Shown here: one piece after another, positions 24,882 to 40,080 of the stretch | Numbering within the stretch: position 1 is the stretch's first letter | Layout of the letters: every line of letters begins with the position of its first letter | Source of the DNA: Sphingosinicella microcystinivorans | GTDB lineage: Bacteria > Pseudomonadota > Alphaproteobacteria > Sphingomonadales > Sphingomonadaceae | Direction: 5' to 3' | Assembly: GCF_027941835.1 (NCBI RefSeq) | Contig: NZ_CP116005.1 | Coordinates: 682,001-746,000 of the forward strand | DNA length: 64,000 nucleotides | The notes under the pieces: generated by a model | What the model saw: only the letters and a program-made list of their open reading frames with translations | Databases searched by the model: none | Told to the model about the DNA's origin: nothing | Program-made: the position numbers and the translations under genes

Positions 24882-24924
24882 GGGTTCCTCCCCTCCTGAC
24901 GAGCGGAGTGTGCAGCGGATCGCG

Positions 24925-25568
24925 TCAGGCGTCCAGAATCGCCGCGATGCTTGCCGAGACGTCACCCATGTCCGCCATGCCGTCGACGCGCTTCACGAGG
25001 CCGCGCACTTCGTAGATCGGCAGGATCGGCGCGGTCTTGGCGCGGTACTCGGCCATGCGCGTGCGGACCGTCTCGGCATTGTCGTCGGGGCGGCGCTTGA
25101 ACTCGGTGCCGCCGCAGACGTCGCAGACGCCTTCGACCTTGGGCTGCTTGAATTTGTCGTGATAGCCCTCGCCGCACTTGGCGCAGGTGAAGCGGCCGGT
25201 GATACGCTCGACGAGCGCGTCCTCGTCGACATCGAGCTCGATGACATAGTCGAGGCTGCGGCCGCGCGCGCCGAGGATCGCGTCGAGCGATTCGGCCTGC
25301 GCCGCCGTGCGCGGATAGCCGTCGAAGATCGCGCCCTTGTCCGGCCCCATCTCGTCGAGCTTGTCGCCGATGAGGTCGGAGACGATCTCGTCGGAGACGA
25401 GCTGGCCCGCGTCCATCACGGCCTTGGCCTTGAGGCCCACGGGGCTCCCCGCCTTCACCGCCGCGCGAAGCATGTCGCCGGTCGACAGCTGCACCATGCC
25501 GCGCTCTTCGACGAGCTTTGCGGCCTGCGTGCCCTTACCCGCCCCCGGCGGGCCGAGCAGTATGATGT

Positions 25569-25572
<4 letters not shown>
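24925..25572 (-). CDS. adk: Adenylate kinase
   Basis: The 215-residue enzyme interconverts ATP + AMP and 2 ADP. The P-loop GPPGAGKGTQ (about 8-17) and GDMLR and DGYPRTAAQA motifs are present. It has a long-type LID with a four-cysteine zinc site (CAKC ... CDVC). The start is TTG 25572, overlapping the secY TGA (TTGA), which gives the expected (M)NIILLGPPG. As in many bacteria it follows secY, but rpsM does not come next. Confidence 0.97.
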
Positions 25573-26918
<1,346 letters not shown>

Positions 26919-27026
26919 CACCTTACCCCGGAAAAAGCTCTGCCCTGCCCCCGATATGGCCGGCGACCGGGACTAGATAGGGCGCGCGGCGGCATTGCGC
27001 CATGCCCCGCGCCCGAAAAATCCGCG

Positions 27027-27506
27027 TCAGGCCTCGGTCGTCTCGGCCGAGGCCGTCGTCGTCACCTTGCCGCCGGCCTTCTCGACGGCCGCGAGCGCGC
27101 CCTTCGAGGCGCGGGCGACGGTGATGTCGAGCTTCGCCTTCAGCTCACCCTTGCCGAGCAGGCTGACGCCGTGCTTCGACTTGCGGACGAGGTTCGCCGC
27201 GAGCAGCTCGGCTGCACCGATGGCGGCCTTCGCATCGAGCTTCTTCTCGTCGATCGCGCGCTGGATCGTGCCGATGTTGACGATCGCATAGTCCTTGGCG
27301 AACGGGTTGTTGAAGCCGCGCTTCGGCAGGCGCATGTGGAGCGGCATCTGGCCGCCCTCGAAGCCGTTGATGGCGACGCCCGAGCGGCTGGTCTGGCCCT
27401 TCTGGCCGCGGCCCGCGGTCTTGCCGAGGCCCGAGCCTATGCCGCGCGCGACGCGCGTGCGGCTCTTGCGGGCGCCCTTGTTGTCCTTGAGATCGTGAAT
27501 TTTCAT
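27027..27506 (-). CDS. rplO: 50S ribosomal protein L15
   Basis: The 159-residue protein starts [22 protein letters not shown] and has the Gly/Arg-rich [20 protein letters not shown] typical of L15, followed by [17 protein letters not shown]. The start ATG 27506 is chosen over a codon-rich extension three residues longer. A 78-bp gap with a hairpin precedes it. Confidence 0.96.
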   Translation of the reverse strand: MKIHDLKDNKGARKSRTRVARGIGSGLGKTAGRGQKGQTSRSGVAINGFEGGQMPLHMRLPKRGFNNPFAKDYAIVNIGTIQRAIDEKKLDAKAAIGAAELLAANLVRKSKHGVSLLGKGELKAKLDITVARASKGALAAVEKAGGKVTTTASAETTEA

Positions 27507-27539
27507 GATGTGCACTCGCTTTCGCTATTGTCGCGCCGA

Positions 27540-27579
27540 ATTCGAAGCCCCCTCCCCGGCGGAGAGAGGGCCTTCGAAT
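27540..27579. repeat. Hairpin between rpmD and rplO
   Basis: ATTCGAAG (27540-27547) and CTTCGAAT (27572-27579) pair, and the CCCCTCCCC-type arm inside resembles the palindromic element at 20181-20290. Being inside the spc operon it cannot be a full terminator; it may stabilise or process the transcript. Confidence 0.6.
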
Positions 27580-27584
27580 CCCGT

Positions 27585-27761
27585 TCAGTCGATGACCTGC
27601 ACCATGTGCTGGACCTTGCGGAGCATCCCGCGGACCTCGGGGGTGTCCTCCAGCTCCGACGTGCGGTGGAGCTTGTTGAGGCCGAGGCCGACGAGCGTCG
27701 CGCGCTGGTCCTTGGTGCGGCGGATGGGCGAACCCACCTGCTTGAGCTTGATCTTCGCCAT
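27585..27761 (-). CDS. rpmD: 50S ribosomal protein L30
   Basis: The 58-residue protein reads [20 protein letters not shown] at the N-terminus and [12 protein letters not shown] at the end, the complete bacterial L30. It starts 6 bp after the rpsE stop. Too short to stand out by length but unmistakable by sequence and position. Confidence 0.96.
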   Translation of the reverse strand: MAKIKLKQVGSPIRRTKDQRATLVGLGLNKLHRTSELEDTPEVRGMLRKVQHMVQVID

Positions 27762-27767
27762 GATGAC

Positions 27768-28466
27768 TTACTCCGTGACCGCGTCGGCTTCGACCTGAAC
27801 GGCCGCGCCCGAGACGTCGCCGCGGCGGCCGATGAGGTCGGCGATCTTCTTGCCGCGGCGCTGGGCGACCGCCTTCGGCGACGCCTGCTCCTTCAGCGCC
27901 TCGAAGGTCGCGCGGATCATGTTGTAGGGGTTGTTGGTGCCGACCGACTTCGTGACGACATCGGCGACGCCGAGGCTTTCGAACACGGCGCGCATCGGAC
28001 CGCCGGCGATGATGCCGGTGCCCTGCGGCGCGGAGCGCACGTAGACCTTGCCCGCACCGAAGTGGCCGAAGCCGTCGTGGTGCAGCGTGCGGCCGTCGCG
28101 CAGCGGCACGCGGACCATCGCCTTCTTGGCGGCGGCGGTGCCCTTCGAGATCGCCTCCGGCACCTCGCGGGCCTTGCCGTGGCCGAAGCCGACGCGGCCC
28201 TTGCCGTCGCCGACGACGACGAGCGCCGCGAAGCCGAAGCGCTTGCCGCCCTTCACCGTCTTCGAGACGCGGTTGATGTGGACGAGCTTCTCGATCAGCT
28301 CCTCGCCCGGCTCCTGGCGCGCCTCGCGACGGTTGCCGCGGCCGCCGCGATCGTCGCGACGTCCGCGTCCGCCATCGCGGCCCTGCCCGCCGCGGCCGCG
28401 GCGACCGCGGCCCTCGGTCTCGACGGCTTCCGCCTCGGGGGCGTCGATCTGGGTTTCGTCAGCCAT
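27768..28466 (-). CDS. rpsE: 30S ribosomal protein S5 with an Arg/Gly-rich N-terminal extension
   Basis: The S5 core runs from about residue 55 ([58 protein letters not shown]). The 232-residue product is about 65 longer than E. coli S5. The extra N-terminal 50 residues are acidic and then strongly Arg/Gly-rich ([20 protein letters not shown]), and the C-terminus is extended too. S5 shapes the mRNA entry and decoding fidelity. RG-rich tails usually bind RNA, but the role here is unknown. Confidence 0.96.
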   Translation of the reverse strand: MADETQIDAPEAEAVETEGRGRRGRGGQGRDGGRGRRDDRGGRGNRREARQEPGEELIEKLVHINRVSKTVKGGKRFGFAALVVVGDGKGRVGFGHGKAREVPEAISKGTAAAKKAMVRVPLRDGRTLHHDGFGHFGAGKVYVRSAPQGTGIIAGGPMRAVFESLGVADVVTKSVGTNNPYNMIRATFEALKEQASPKAVAQRRGKKIADLIGRRGDVSGAAVQVEADAVTE

Positions 28467-28467
28467 A

Positions 28468-28824
28468 CTAGAACTCCAATCCGCCTTCGCGCGCCGCCTC
28501 GGCGAGCGCTTTCACCCGGCCGTGGAACAGGAAGCCGCCACGATCGAAAACAACCTGCGTCACGCCCGCGGCCTTCGCGCGCTCGGCAAGACGCTTGCCG
28601 ACCTCGCTCGCCGCGTCGACGGTCGCGCCGGTCTTGCCCTTCACGCCCTTGTCGAGCGTCGAGGCCGACGCGAGCGTCTTGCCCGCGGCGTCGTCGATGA
28701 TCTGCGCGTAGATGTGCTGCGACGAGCGGTGCACCGACAGGCGGGGACGCGTCCCGGCCTTCAGCCGAAGCCCCGTCCGCACGCGGCGGCGGCGCTGCTC
28801 GAATGGTGTGAGTTTCTTGCCCAT
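28468..28824 (-). CDS. rplR: 50S ribosomal protein L18
   Basis: The 118-residue protein has [20 protein letters not shown] and the C-terminal [20 protein letters not shown] of L18, which binds 5S rRNA with L5. It lies 2 bp after rplF and 1 bp before rpsE. Confidence 0.97.
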   Translation of the reverse strand: MGKKLTPFEQRRRRVRTGLRLKAGTRPRLSVHRSSQHIYAQIIDDAAGKTLASASTLDKGVKGKTGATVDAASEVGKRLAERAKAAGVTQVVFDRGGFLFHGRVKALAEAAREGGLEF

Positions 28825-28826
28825 CG

Positions 28827-29360
28827 CTACTTCTTCTTGCCTTCTTTGCGGAAGATGAACTCGCCGCGGTACTTGATGCCCTTGCCCTTGTACGGCTCGG
28901 GCTTGCGCCAGCGGCGGATCTCGGCGGCGACCTGCCCGACCTGCTGCCGGTCGATGCCCGAGATCTCGACCGTGGTCTGGTCGGGCGTCTTCACCGTGAT
29001 GCCTTCCGGGATCTCGAAGTCGACATCGTGGCTGTAGCCGAGCTGCAGCTTCAGCGTCTTGCCCTGCGCGTTCGCGCGGTAGCCGACGCCGCTGATCTCC
29101 AGCGTCTTCGTGAAGCCCTCGGTGACGCCGGTCACCAGGTTCTGCACGAGCGTGCGCTGCATACCCCAGAAGTCGCGGGCGCGCCGCGAGGCGTTCGCCG
29201 GAGCGACCGCGATGCGGCCGTCCTCGACGGTGTAGCTGATGTCGTCGTGCGTGACGATGCTGAGCTCACCCTTCGGACCCTTCACGGAGAGCCGGCCGTC
29301 AGCCAGCGTCGCAGTGACGCCGGCGGGCACGCTCACGGGTCTTTTTCCAATGCGTGACAT
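28827..29360 (-). CDS. rplF: 50S ribosomal protein L6
   Basis: The 177-residue protein starts [20 protein letters not shown] and contains the C-terminal rRNA-binding motif [22 protein letters not shown] 29360 is the family start; the long open frame upstream runs through rpsH in another frame and is not coding. Gap of 10 bp to rpsH. Confidence 0.97.
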   Translation of the reverse strand: MSRIGKRPVSVPAGVTATLADGRLSVKGPKGELSIVTHDDISYTVEDGRIAVAPANASRRARDFWGMQRTLVQNLVTGVTEGFTKTLEISGVGYRANAQGKTLKLQLGYSHDVDFEIPEGITVKTPDQTTVEISGIDRQQVGQVAAEIRRWRKPEPYKGKGIKYRGEFIFRKEGKKK

Positions 29361-29370
29361 CGCGTTACCC

Positions 29371-29769
29371 CTAGAAGACCTGGCAGAGCACTTCGCCGCC
29401 GACGTTCTGCTCGCGCGCTTCCGCGTCGGAGAGAACGCCCTTCGGCGTCGAGACGATGGTGATGCCGAGCCCGTTGCGCACGCGCGGCAGGTCCTTCGCG
29501 CCCGAATAGACGCGGCGGCCCGGCTTCGAGACGCGCTGCAGGTGCTGGATCGCCGGCTGGCCTTCGAAATACTTGAGATCGATACGAATCTCGCGCAGCG
29601 CCTGGCCGGTGTCGGTCGCGGCATAGCCGCGGATGAAGCCTTCACGCTGCAGCACGTCGAGGACGTGGCTGCGCAGCTTGGAGGCCGGGGTGAGAACAGA
29701 GTCCTTGCGGGCCTGCTGACCATTGCGGATGCGGGTCAGCATATCGCCCAGCGGATCGGTCATCGACAT
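29371..29769 (-). CDS. rpsH: 30S ribosomal protein S8
   Basis: The 132-residue protein has [20 protein letters not shown] and the C-terminal [20 protein letters not shown] of S8, a 16S rRNA central-domain binder. In E. coli S8 represses the spc operon by binding rplE mRNA; no such site was searched for here. Confidence 0.97.
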   Translation of the reverse strand: MSMTDPLGDMLTRIRNGQQARKDSVLTPASKLRSHVLDVLQREGFIRGYAATDTGQALREIRIDLKYFEGQPAIQHLQRVSKPGRRVYSGAKDLPRVRNGLGITIVSTPKGVLSDAEAREQNVGGEVLCQVF

Positions 29770-29785
29770 GGGATCGATCCTTTCC

Positions 29786-30091
29786 TTACCAGCTCGACTT
29801 CGTCACACCCGGGATCAGGCCCTTGTTGGCCAGTTCCCGGAGCATGATGCGGCTCAAGCGGAATTTGCGGTAATAGGCGCGCGAACGGCCGGTGAGCTCG
29901 CACCGGTTGCGCACCCGCGTCGGGTTTGCGTTGCGCGGGATCTCGGCAAGCTTCAGGCGCGCCATCAGGCGCTCCGTCTCGTCCCTGCTCTCGTCGTTCG
30001 CGATCGCCTTCAGGCGGGCATACCTGCCCGCATATTGCTTCACGAGCTTCTTCCGACGCTCGTTCTTGTTGATCGAACTCAGTTTCGCCAT
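29786..30091 (-). CDS. rpsN: 30S ribosomal protein S14, zinc-free type
   Basis: The 101-residue long form of S14 lacks the CxxC zinc motifs. [20 protein letters not shown] and [20 protein letters not shown] are the family signatures. It binds the head of the small subunit. Lies 29 bp after rplE. Confidence 0.97.
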   Translation of the reverse strand: MAKLSSINKNERRKKLVKQYAGRYARLKAIANDESRDETERLMARLKLAEIPRNANPTRVRNRCELTGRSRAYYRKFRLSRIMLRELANKGLIPGVTKSSW

Positions 30092-30120
30092 GACTTAAGT
30101 TCAGCTCCTCTGGCGGCCGC

Positions 30121-30705
30121 TTACGCGGCCTTCTGGGTTTCGTCGCGGTCGGTGAAGGGCATGTTGAGCGCACGCAGCAGCTCGCGGCCTTCCTCGTCCG
30201 TCTTCGCGGTGGTGGTGATGATCACGTCCATGCCCCGGACCTTCTCGACCTGGTCATAGTTGATCTCGGGGAACACGATCTGCTCCTTGATGCCCATCGC
30301 GTAGTTGCCGCGGCCGTCGAACGACTTCGGGTTCACGCCCCGGAAGTCGCGCACGCGCGGCAGCGCGATGTTGATCAGGCGATCGAGGAATTCCCACATG
30401 CGGTCCGCGCGCAGCGTCACCTTGACGCCGATCGGCATCCCCTCGCGCAGCTTGAACTGCGCGATCGACGTGCGGGCCTTGGTGACGACCGGGCGCTGGC
30501 CGGCGATCTGCATCATCTCGGCGAGCGCCGCGTCGATGCGTTTCTTGTCCTGCGTCGCGTCGCCCACACCCATGTTGAGCACGATCTTCTCGATGCCGGG
30601 CACCTCCATCGGGTTCTTGTAGCCGAAGCGCTCGGTGAGCTCTGCGCGCACCTTCTCTTCGTACACCGTCTGAAGCCGCGGCTTCACGCGTTCTGCCTTA
30701 GCCAT
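30121..30705 (-). CDS. rplE: 50S ribosomal protein L5
   Basis: The 194-residue protein has [40 protein letters not shown] and [21 protein letters not shown]5 binds 5S rRNA and contacts the P-site tRNA. Its ATG overlaps the end of rplX by 8 bp, indicating coupled translation. The C-terminus has a short extension (DRDETQKAA). Confidence 0.97.
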   Translation of the reverse strand: MAKAERVKPRLQTVYEEKVRAELTERFGYKNPMEVPGIEKIVLNMGVGDATQDKKRIDAALAEMMQIAGQRPVVTKARTSIAQFKLREGMPIGVKVTLRADRMWEFLDRLINIALPRVRDFRGVNPKSFDGRGNYAMGIKEQIVFPEINYDQVEKVRGMDVIITTTAKTDEEGRELLRALNMPFTDRDETQKAA

Positions 30706-31021
30706 TGATCACCTCACCCGACCGCCTGGCGACACGCACCTTGCTGCCGTCTTTCTCGATGCGGAAACCGACGCGGGTCGGCTTGCCGGTCTTCGGATCC
30801 TCGAGCGCCACCTTGGACACGTGGATCGGCGCCTCGCGGCGCTCCAGCCCGCCCTGCGGATTCGCCTGGCTCGGCTTCACGTGGCGGACGACGACGTTGA
30901 TCCCCGACACGACGACCTTGCCGTCCTTCGGGAGCGACTTCACGACATCGCCGTGCTTGCCCTTGTCCTTGCCGGACAGGACCACGACGCGGTCGCCCTT
31001 CTTGATCTTCGCTGCGGACAT
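30698..31021 (-). CDS. rplX: 50S ribosomal protein L24
   Basis: The 107-residue protein contains the KOW motif [20 protein letters not shown] and [20 protein letters not shown] of L24, an early assembly protein near the peptide exit. It abuts rplN with no gap and overlaps rplE. Confidence 0.97.
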   Translation of the reverse strand: MSAAKIKKGDRVVVLSGKDKGKHGDVVKSLPKDGKVVVSGINVVVRHVKPSQANPQGGLERREAPIHVSKVALEDPKTGKPTRVGFRIEKDGSKVRVARRSGEVING

Positions 31022-31390
31022 TTAGAGGACCTCCGGCGCAAGGCTGATGATCTTCATGTGCTTCTTGGCGCGCAGCTCGCGCACCACCGGCCCGAAGATG
31101 CGGGTGCCGATCGGCTCCTCGCTCTTGTTGATGAGCACGGCCGCGTTCGAATCGAAGCGGATCACCGTGCCGTCGGCGCGGCGGATGTCCTTCGCGGTGC
31201 GAACGACGACGGCGCGGTGCACGTCGCCCTTCTTCACGCGGCCGCGCGGCGCGGCTTCCTTCACCGAGACGACGATGACGTCGCCCACGGTGGCAAAGCG
31301 GCGCTTCGAACCGCCGAGCACCTTGATGCACTGCACCCTTTTCGCGCCGCTGTTGTCCGCGACGTCGAGGTTCGTCTGCATCTGGATCAT
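31022..31390 (-). CDS. rplN: 50S ribosomal protein L14
   Basis: The 122-residue protein starts [20 protein letters not shown] and contains [20 protein letters not shown], the L14 signature. It lies at the subunit interface and contacts L19 and 16S rRNA. It lies 1 bp after rpsQ. Confidence 0.97.
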   Translation of the reverse strand: MIQMQTNLDVADNSGAKRVQCIKVLGGSKRRFATVGDVIVVSVKEAAPRGRVKKGDVHRAVVVRTAKDIRRADGTVIRFDSNAAVLINKSEEPIGTRIFGPVVRELRAKKHMKIISLAPEVL

Positions 31391-31391
31391 G

Positions 31392-31628
31392 TCAGCTCAC
31401 CTTTTCCGTGACGCGCCACGTCTTCAGCTTGGAGATCGGCGCACATTCCTCGATCCGCACGGTGTCGCCGGCCTTGTAGGCATTGGCTTCGTCGTGCGCG
31501 TGATACTTCTTCGAGCGGCGGATGATCTTGCCGTACAGCGGGTGCTGAACCCGGCGTTCGACCTTCACAACCACCGTCTTGTCGGTCTTGTCGGAGACTA
31601 CCTGCCCGACGAGGACGCGTTTCGGCAT
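31392..31628 (-). CDS. rpsQ: 30S ribosomal protein S17
   Basis: The 78-residue protein has the OB-fold sequence [20 protein letters not shown] and [18 protein letters not shown] of S17, a primary 16S rRNA binder. It follows rpmC by 11 bp. Confidence 0.97.
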   Translation of the reverse strand: MPKRVLVGQVVSDKTDKTVVVKVERRVQHPLYGKIIRRSKKYHAHDEANAYKAGDTVRIEECAPISKLKTWRVTEKVS

Positions 31629-31639
31629 CGTTATTCCCT

Positions 31640-31849
31640 TCAGGCTTCGGCAGCGGCGCCGGCGCGGCCGCGTTCGTTCTGCAGCGTCCGGATGCGCGCG
31701 ATGGTGCGGCGCACCTCACGCACACGGCTCGCCTTCTCCAGCTGGCCGGTCGCCGCCTGGAAGCGCAGGTTGAACTGCTCCTTCTTCAGCTGCGCGAGCT
31801 CGGCGGAGAGCTGGTCGTCGGTCTTGGTCTTGAGGTCTGCGTGCTTCAT
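31640..31849 (-). CDS. rpmC: 50S ribosomal protein L29
   Basis: The 69-residue two-helix protein has [39 protein letters not shown] and [18 protein letters not shown]29 sits at the exit tunnel and helps dock signal recognition particle and trigger factor. It follows rplP by 15 bp. Confidence 0.96.
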   Translation of the reverse strand: MKHADLKTKTDDQLSAELAQLKKEQFNLRFQAATGQLEKASRVREVRRTIARIRTLQNERGRAGAAAEA

Positions 31850-31864
31850 GGCTGCATCCCTTCC

Positions 31865-32284
31865 CTAGTGCTGGTCGCCAAGACGAGCGATCAGCTTCGT
31901 CTTGATCGGGAGCTTCGCGGCGGCGCGCTCGAAGGCGCCGGCGGCGACCTCGTAGCTGACGCCGTCGAGCTCGAACATCACACGGCCCGGCTTCACGCGG
32001 GCGACCCAGTATTCCGGCGCGCCCTTGCCCGAGCCCATGCGGACTTCGGCGGGCTTGCGGGAGACCGGCACGTCCGGGAAGATGCGGATCCAGAGACGGC
32101 CCTGGCGCTTGATGTGGCGCGTGATGGCGCGGCGCGCGGATTCGATCTGGCGCGCGGTGACGCGCTCCGGCTCCATCGCCTTCAGGCCATAGGCGCCGAA
32201 GTTGAGCTCGGTGCCGCCCTTGGCGTTGCCGTGAATGCGGCCCTTGTGGGCCTTGCGGAACTTGGTGCGTTTCGGTTGCAACAT
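31865..32284 (-). CDS. rplP: 50S ribosomal protein L16
   Basis: The 139-residue protein begins [20 protein letters not shown] and contains [20 protein letters not shown] and [21 protein letters not shown]16 shapes the A-site tRNA path of the large subunit. A 63-bp gap separates it from rpsC. Confidence 0.97.
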   Translation of the reverse strand: MLQPKRTKFRKAHKGRIHGNAKGGTELNFGAYGLKAMEPERVTARQIESARRAITRHIKRQGRLWIRIFPDVPVSRKPAEVRMGSGKGAPEYWVARVKPGRVMFELDGVSYEVAAGAFERAAAKLPIKTKLIARLGDQH

Positions 32285-32347
32285 TTTCTATCGCCTTCTG
32301 ACAGGAATCGGTCCTCGATCAGGCGACGCTGATATGGTCCGAGGACC

Positions 32348-33043
32348 TTACCGCGCCGGCCGGACTCCCGACGTCTGTGCATCCATCATGATCCGGTCCT
32401 GCGCGAGCGGGTCGTGGTCGAGGATCTCACCCTTGAAGATCCAGACCTTGACGCCGCAGACGCCGTAAGCCGTGTGTGCCTCGCCTTCCGCGTAGTCGAC
32501 GTTCGCGCGCAGCGTGTGCAGCGGAACGCGGCCCTCGCGATACCATTCGGTGCGCGCGATCTCGGCACCGCCGAGACGCCCCGAGCAGGTGATCCGGATG
32601 CCTTCCGCGCCGAGACGCAGCGCCGACTGCACCGCGCGCTTCATGGCGCGGCGGAACGCGACGCGGCGCACGAGCTGGTCGGCGACCGACTGCGCGACGA
32701 GCTTGGCGTCGACCTCGGGCTTCCTGATCTCGACGATGTTCAGCGACACCTCGCTCGACGTCATCGCGGCGAGCTGGCGGCGGAGCTTGTCGATGTCCGC
32801 GCCCTTCTTGCCGATGATGACGCCGGGACGCGCCGCATAGACCGACACGCGGCACAGCTTCGCCGGACGCTCGATCACCACCTTCGAGATCGCCGCCTGC
32901 GGCAGCGTCTTCATCACGAAGTTGCGGATCTTGAGATCCTCGAGCAGCAGGCGGCCGTAGTCGTCGCCGTCCGCGAACCAGCGGGAGTCCCAGGTCCGGT
33001 TGATCTGCAACCGGAGGCCGATGGGGGAAGTCTTGTGACCCAT
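32348..33043 (-). CDS. rpsC: 30S ribosomal protein S3
   Basis: The 231-residue protein has [20 protein letters not shown], the KH-domain GxxG loop in [18 protein letters not shown], and [17 protein letters not shown] near the C-terminus. S3 forms part of the mRNA entry channel. It follows rplV by 3 bp. Confidence 0.97.
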   Translation of the reverse strand: MGHKTSPIGLRLQINRTWDSRWFADGDDYGRLLLEDLKIRNFVMKTLPQAAISKVVIERPAKLCRVSVYAARPGVIIGKKGADIDKLRRQLAAMTSSEVSLNIVEIRKPEVDAKLVAQSVADQLVRRVAFRRAMKRAVQSALRLGAEGIRITCSGRLGGAEIARTEWYREGRVPLHTLRANVDYAEGEAHTAYGVCGVKVWIFKGEILDHDPLAQDRIMMDAQTSGVRPAR

Positions 33044-33046
33044 GCT

Positions 33047-33433
33047 TTACGCTCCTGCCTCTTCGTCCGCTTCGCGCACCACGATGCGGATGCGGCTGAT
33101 CGGCTTCATGATCTTCGCCGAGCGGCCGCGCGCGCGCGGCGTCCAGCGCTTCATCGTGATCGACTTGCCGACGCTGGCTTCCTTCACCACGAGCGCATCG
33201 ACGTCGAGGTTGTGGTTGTTCTCCGCGTTCGCGATCGCCGAGGCGAGAACCTTGCGGACGTCGACCGCCATCGCCTTCGTGGAGAAGGAGAGGATGTTGA
33301 GCGCCTCGCCGGCCTTCTTGCCGCGAATGAGACCGGCGACGAGGTTCAGCTTGTAGGCCGAACCGCGAACGGTCGTCGCCACCGCGAGCGCCTCGCGCTC
33401 GCCGACGCGGCGGGGGTTTGCAGCCTTGCTCAT
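33047..33433 (-). CDS. rplV: 50S ribosomal protein L22
   Basis: The 128-residue protein has [39 protein letters not shown] and the tunnel-loop region [21 protein letters not shown]22 lines the nascent-peptide exit tunnel, where loop changes give macrolide resistance; none is evident here. It lies 3 bp from each neighbour. Confidence 0.97.
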   Translation of the reverse strand: MSKAANPRRVGEREALAVATTVRGSAYKLNLVAGLIRGKKAGEALNILSFSTKAMAVDVRKVLASAIANAENNHNLDVDALVVKEASVGKSITMKRWTPRARGRSAKIMKPISRIRIVVREADEEAGA

Positions 33434-33436
33434 CGC

Positions 33437-33712
33437 TTACCTCTTCGCCTTCTTGTCGGCGGTGTGGCCGTAGTACGTGCGCGTCGGCGCGAACTCGCCG
33501 AGCTTCATGCCCACCATGTCCTCGTTGACGGTCACCGGCACGAACTTCTTGCCGTTGTAGACGTTGAAGGTGAGGCCGACGAACTGCGGCAGGATCGTCG
33601 AGCGGCGCGACCAGGTCTTGATCGGCGCACGCGCGCCGGAGTCCTGGGCGGTCTCGGCCTTCTTCAGAAGGTGCAGGTCGACGAACGGACCCTTCCAGAC
33701 GGAACGCGCCAT
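33437..33712 (-). CDS. rpsS: 30S ribosomal protein S19
   Basis: The 91-residue protein begins [20 protein letters not shown] and contains [20 protein letters not shown] and [17 protein letters not shown]. It forms a complex with S13 at the small-subunit head. Confidence 0.97.
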   Translation of the reverse strand: MARSVWKGPFVDLHLLKKAETAQDSGARAPIKTWSRRSTILPQFVGLTFNVYNGKKFVPVTVNEDMVGMKLGEFAPTRTYYGHTADKKAKR

Positions 33713-33715
33713 GGC

Positions 33716-34555
33716 TTACCTCTTCTTCTTCGCGTGACGCGACCGAATGATCATCGCGTTCGACGCCTTCTTGCGGTTGCGCGTCTTCGCGCCCTTGGTC
33801 GGCTTGCCCCACGGCGTCACCGGGTGACGGCCGCCCGAGGTACGGCCTTCACCGCCGCCGTGCGGGTGGTCGACCGGGTTCTTGGCGACGCCGCGCGTCA
33901 GCGGACGCTTGCCGAGCCAGCGGTTGCGGCCGGCCTTGGCGAGGTTCTGGTTCGAGTTGTCCGGGTTCGACACCGCGCCGACCGTCGCCATGCAATCGGC
34001 GGGGACGTAGCGCTGCTCGCCCGAGCCGAGACGGACGATCGCCATGCCGCGGTCGCGGCCGACGACCTGCACGTAGGTGCCCGCCGAACGCGCGATCTGG
34101 CCGCCCTTGCGGGGCTTCATCTCGACGTTGTGGACGATGGTGCCGACCGGCATCTGGCCGATCTCCATCGCGTTGCCCGGCTTCACGTCCGTCTTCTTGC
34201 CCGCGACGATCGAGTCGCCGACGGCAAGGCGCTGCGGCGCGAGGATGTAGGCGAGCTCGCCGTCCTCGTACTTCACGAGCGCGATGAACGCGGTGCGGTT
34301 CGGGTCGTACTCGATCCGCTCGACAACCGCCGGAACGTCCCACTTGCGGCGCTTGAAATCGACGATGCGATAGCGCCGCTTGTGACCGCCGCCGATGCCG
34401 CGCGCCGTGGCGTGGCCCTTGTTGTTGCGACCGCCCGACTTGTGCAGGCCCTCGGTGAGCGCCTTGACGGGCTTGCCCTTGAACAGCTGCGACTTGTCGA
34501 CGAGGATGAGACCGCGGCGCGCCGCGCTCGTGGGGTTATAGGATTTGAGCGCCAT
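33716..34555 (-). CDS. rplB: 50S ribosomal protein L2
   Basis: The 279-residue protein has [40 protein letters not shown] and the peptidyl-transferase-proximal motif [20 protein letters not shown], with the critical histidine in place. It is needed for subunit joining. Lies 3 bp after rplW. Confidence 0.98.
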   Translation of the reverse strand: MALKSYNPTSAARRGLILVDKSQLFKGKPVKALTEGLHKSGGRNNKGHATARGIGGGHKRRYRIVDFKRRKWDVPAVVERIEYDPNRTAFIALVKYEDGELAYILAPQRLAVGDSIVAGKKTDVKPGNAMEIGQMPVGTIVHNVEMKPRKGGQIARSAGTYVQVVGRDRGMAIVRLGSGEQRYVPADCMATVGAVSNPDNSNQNLAKAGRNRWLGKRPLTRGVAKNPVDHPHGGGEGRTSGGRHPVTPWGKPTKGAKTRNRKKASNAMIIRSRHAKKKR

Positions 34556-34558
34556 GGC

Positions 34559-34876
34559 TTAGATTCCCGTGGTCACGTCGATCGACTCGCCTTCGGCGAG
34601 CGTCACGACGGCTTTCTTCGCGTCGGAGCGGATGTAGCGCTGACCCTTCCAGCGCTTGGTCTTGCCCTTGGCGATGAGCGTGTTCACGCCCTTCACCTTG
34701 ACATCGAACAGCGCTTCGACCGCCGCCTTGATGGCGGGCTTGGTCGCGGTCTTCGCGACGTGGAACACGACCTGGTTGTGTTCCGACACCTGCGTCGACT
34801 TCTCGGTGATGACCGGCGACAGGATCACGTCGTAGTGCTCCAGCGCGATCTCGGCCTTCTTCGCAGCCTTAGCCAT
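34559..34876 (-). CDS. rplW: 50S ribosomal protein L23
   Basis: The 105-residue protein has [20 protein letters not shown] and [20 protein letters not shown] of L23, the trigger factor and SRP docking site. Start ATG 34876 ([10 protein letters not shown]) overlaps the end of rplD by 8 bp, so the two are probably co-translated. Confidence 0.97.
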   Translation of the reverse strand: MAKAAKKAEIALEHYDVILSPVITEKSTQVSEHNQVVFHVAKTATKPAIKAAVEALFDVKVKGVNTLIAKGKTKRWKGQRYIRSDAKKAVVTLAEGESIDVTTGI

Positions 34877-35489
34877 TGAAGCGCGCCTCCAGCTTTTCGA
34901 CCGCCGACGTCGTGAGGACGAGCGTGTCGTGATTGAGGATGTCGTAGACGTTCGCGCCGACGACCGGCAGCACGTCCACCTTGTAGAGGTTCGCGCAGGC
35001 AAGGCGGAAGTTCGCCGGCGTGTCGCCGTCGATGAACAGGCCGCTGGTGATGCCGAGCTTGCCGAGCTGCTCGCGCAGCGCCTTCGTCTTGGCATCCTTC
35101 AGCTCGAGGTCCTCGAGGACGATGAGCTTGCCTTCCTTCGCCTTCGCCGACAGCGCAGTCTTGAGACCGAGGACGCGGATCTTCTTGTTGAGCGCCTGCT
35201 CGAACGAGCGGGCGCGCGGACCGTGCGCCTTGCCGCCGCCGATGAAGATCGGGGCGCGGCGGTTGCCGTGACGGGCCGTGCCGCCGCCCTTCTGGCGGCC
35301 GAACTTCTTGCCGGTGCGCGCGACGTCCGAACGCTCGCGGGCGGCGCGGGCATAGCCGCGGCGGTTGGCAAGCTGCCAGTTGACGACGCGGTGCAGGATG
35401 TCGGCGCGAAGCTCGAGGCCGAAGATCTCGTCCTTGAGTTCGATGTCGCCGGCAGCCTTGGCGTCGAGGGTCTGAACCTTGATCTTCAT
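34869..35489 (-). CDS. rplD: 50S ribosomal protein L4
   Basis: The 206-residue protein has the tunnel-loop sequence [20 protein letters not shown] and [20 protein letters not shown]. In E. coli L4 also represses the S10 operon by acting on its leader. It lies 2 bp after rplC. Confidence 0.97.
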   Translation of the reverse strand: MKIKVQTLDAKAAGDIELKDEIFGLELRADILHRVVNWQLANRRGYARAARERSDVARTGKKFGRQKGGGTARHGNRRAPIFIGGGKAHGPRARSFEQALNKKIRVLGLKTALSAKAKEGKLIVLEDLELKDAKTKALREQLGKLGITSGLFIDGDTPANFRLACANLYKVDVLPVVGANVYDILNHDTLVLTTSAVEKLEARFNG

Positions 35490-35491
35490 TT

Positions 35492-36247
35492 TCAGCCCTC
35501 CTGGCCTTCGGCGGTCTCGACCGCGGCCGGCGCTTCCGCCGGAACCTCGGCCGGAGCCGCTTCATTGTTGTTCGCCGTGCGGACACCGGCCGGATACGGC
35601 GCCTCGCCCGGACGCGCCACCTTCACGGCGTCGCGGACCTCGAGCCAGCCGCCCTTGTGACCGGGGACCGAACCCTTGACGAAGATGAGGCCGCGCGCGG
35701 CATCGGTGCCGACGACCTCGAGGTTCTGCTGCGTGCGGTTGCGGGCGCCCATGTGGCCGGCCATCTTCTTGTTCTTGAAGACCTTGCCGGGGTCCTGGCG
35801 ATTACCGGTCGAACCGTGCGAGCGGTGCGAGACGGAGACGCCGTGCGTGGCGCGCAGACCGCCGAAGCCCCAGCGCTTCATGGCGCCGGCGAAGCCTTTG
35901 CCCTGCGTGGAGCCGGTGATGTCGACATACTGGCCCGCGACGAAATGGTCGGCCGAAAGCTCGGCGCCCACATCGACGAGCGCATCTTCGGCGACGCGGA
36001 ATTCCACCACCTGCGCCTTCGGCTCCACCTCGGCCTTGCCGAAGTGGCCGCGCTGCGGCTTGGCGACGTTCTTGGCCTTCGCGGTGCCGGCGCCGAGCTG
36101 GAGCGCGACATAGCCGTCGCGGTCCGCAGTGCGCTGCGCGACGACCTGGCAGCCTTCGAGGCTGAGCACCGTCACGGGAACGTGCCGGCCGTCGTCCTTG
36201 AACAGCCGGGTCATTCCCACCTTCCTTGCGATCACGCCAGTGCGCAT
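35492..36247 (-). CDS. rplC: 50S ribosomal protein L3
   Basis: The 251-residue protein begins [20 protein letters not shown] and has the core [39 protein letters not shown] and [19 protein letters not shown]. The last 40 residues are an Ala/Glu-rich acidic extension beyond the E. coli length, common in alphaproteobacteria. L3 initiates 50S assembly. Confidence 0.97.
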   Translation of the reverse strand: MRTGVIARKVGMTRLFKDDGRHVPVTVLSLEGCQVVAQRTADRDGYVALQLGAGTAKAKNVAKPQRGHFGKAEVEPKAQVVEFRVAEDALVDVGAELSADHFVAGQYVDITGSTQGKGFAGAMKRWGFGGLRATHGVSVSHRSHGSTGNRQDPGKVFKNKKMAGHMGARNRTQQNLEVVGTDAARGLIFVKGSVPGHKGGWLEVRDAVKVARPGEAPYPAGVRTANNNEAAPAEVPAEAPAAVETAEGQEG

Positions 36248-36254
36248 GATCTTG

Positions 36255-36300
36255 TTCCTTCCTCTTCAGAGGCCCGCTGCGCGCAGCGGGCTTGAGCTAC
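36255..36300. repeat. Hairpin between rpsJ and rplC
   Basis: GCCCGCTGCGCGCAGCGGGC (around 36271-36290) is a self-complementary hairpin in the 64-bp gap. With no U run behind it on the minus strand it is more likely an mRNA-stability or pausing element than a terminator. Confidence 0.5.
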
Positions 36301-36311
36301 GACTCGCAGGA

Positions 36312-36626
<315 letters not shown>

Positions 36627-36696
36627 GCGGGTACCCGTTCAAACCTTCATTCGGCCGACCCATTTCGGCCTGTCACTTCCAACCGGCAAAAGCAAA

Positions 36697-36726
36697 CCGG
36701 TCCGGCACATTCTCGTGCCGGACCGG
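36697..36726. terminator. Strong 12-bp hairpin between tuf and rpsJ
   Basis: CCGGTCCGGCAC (36697-36708) and GTGCCGGACCGG (36715-36726) are perfectly complementary around a 6-base loop. On the minus strand TTTGCTTTTG follows, a weak U tract, so it could terminate str operon transcripts partly and adjust the dose of tuf against the S10 operon. Confidence 0.65.
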
Positions 36727-36740
36727 CGATATGCTTTCGC

Positions 36741-37931
<1,191 letters not shown>

Positions 37932-37985
37932 GTCTCTAACCCTCTTGTCTTCCTGCTGTCCCAGGCCTCGTCGGCCAACCTAAAA

Positions 37986-40061
<2,076 letters not shown>

Positions 40062-40080
40062 TGCGGTCAGTCCTTACTCT

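Noticed and set aside
32414..34879. An 821-codon open frame on the plus strand
   Set aside because: Antisense to rpsC, rplV, rpsS, rplB and rplW; composition of a mirror frame.
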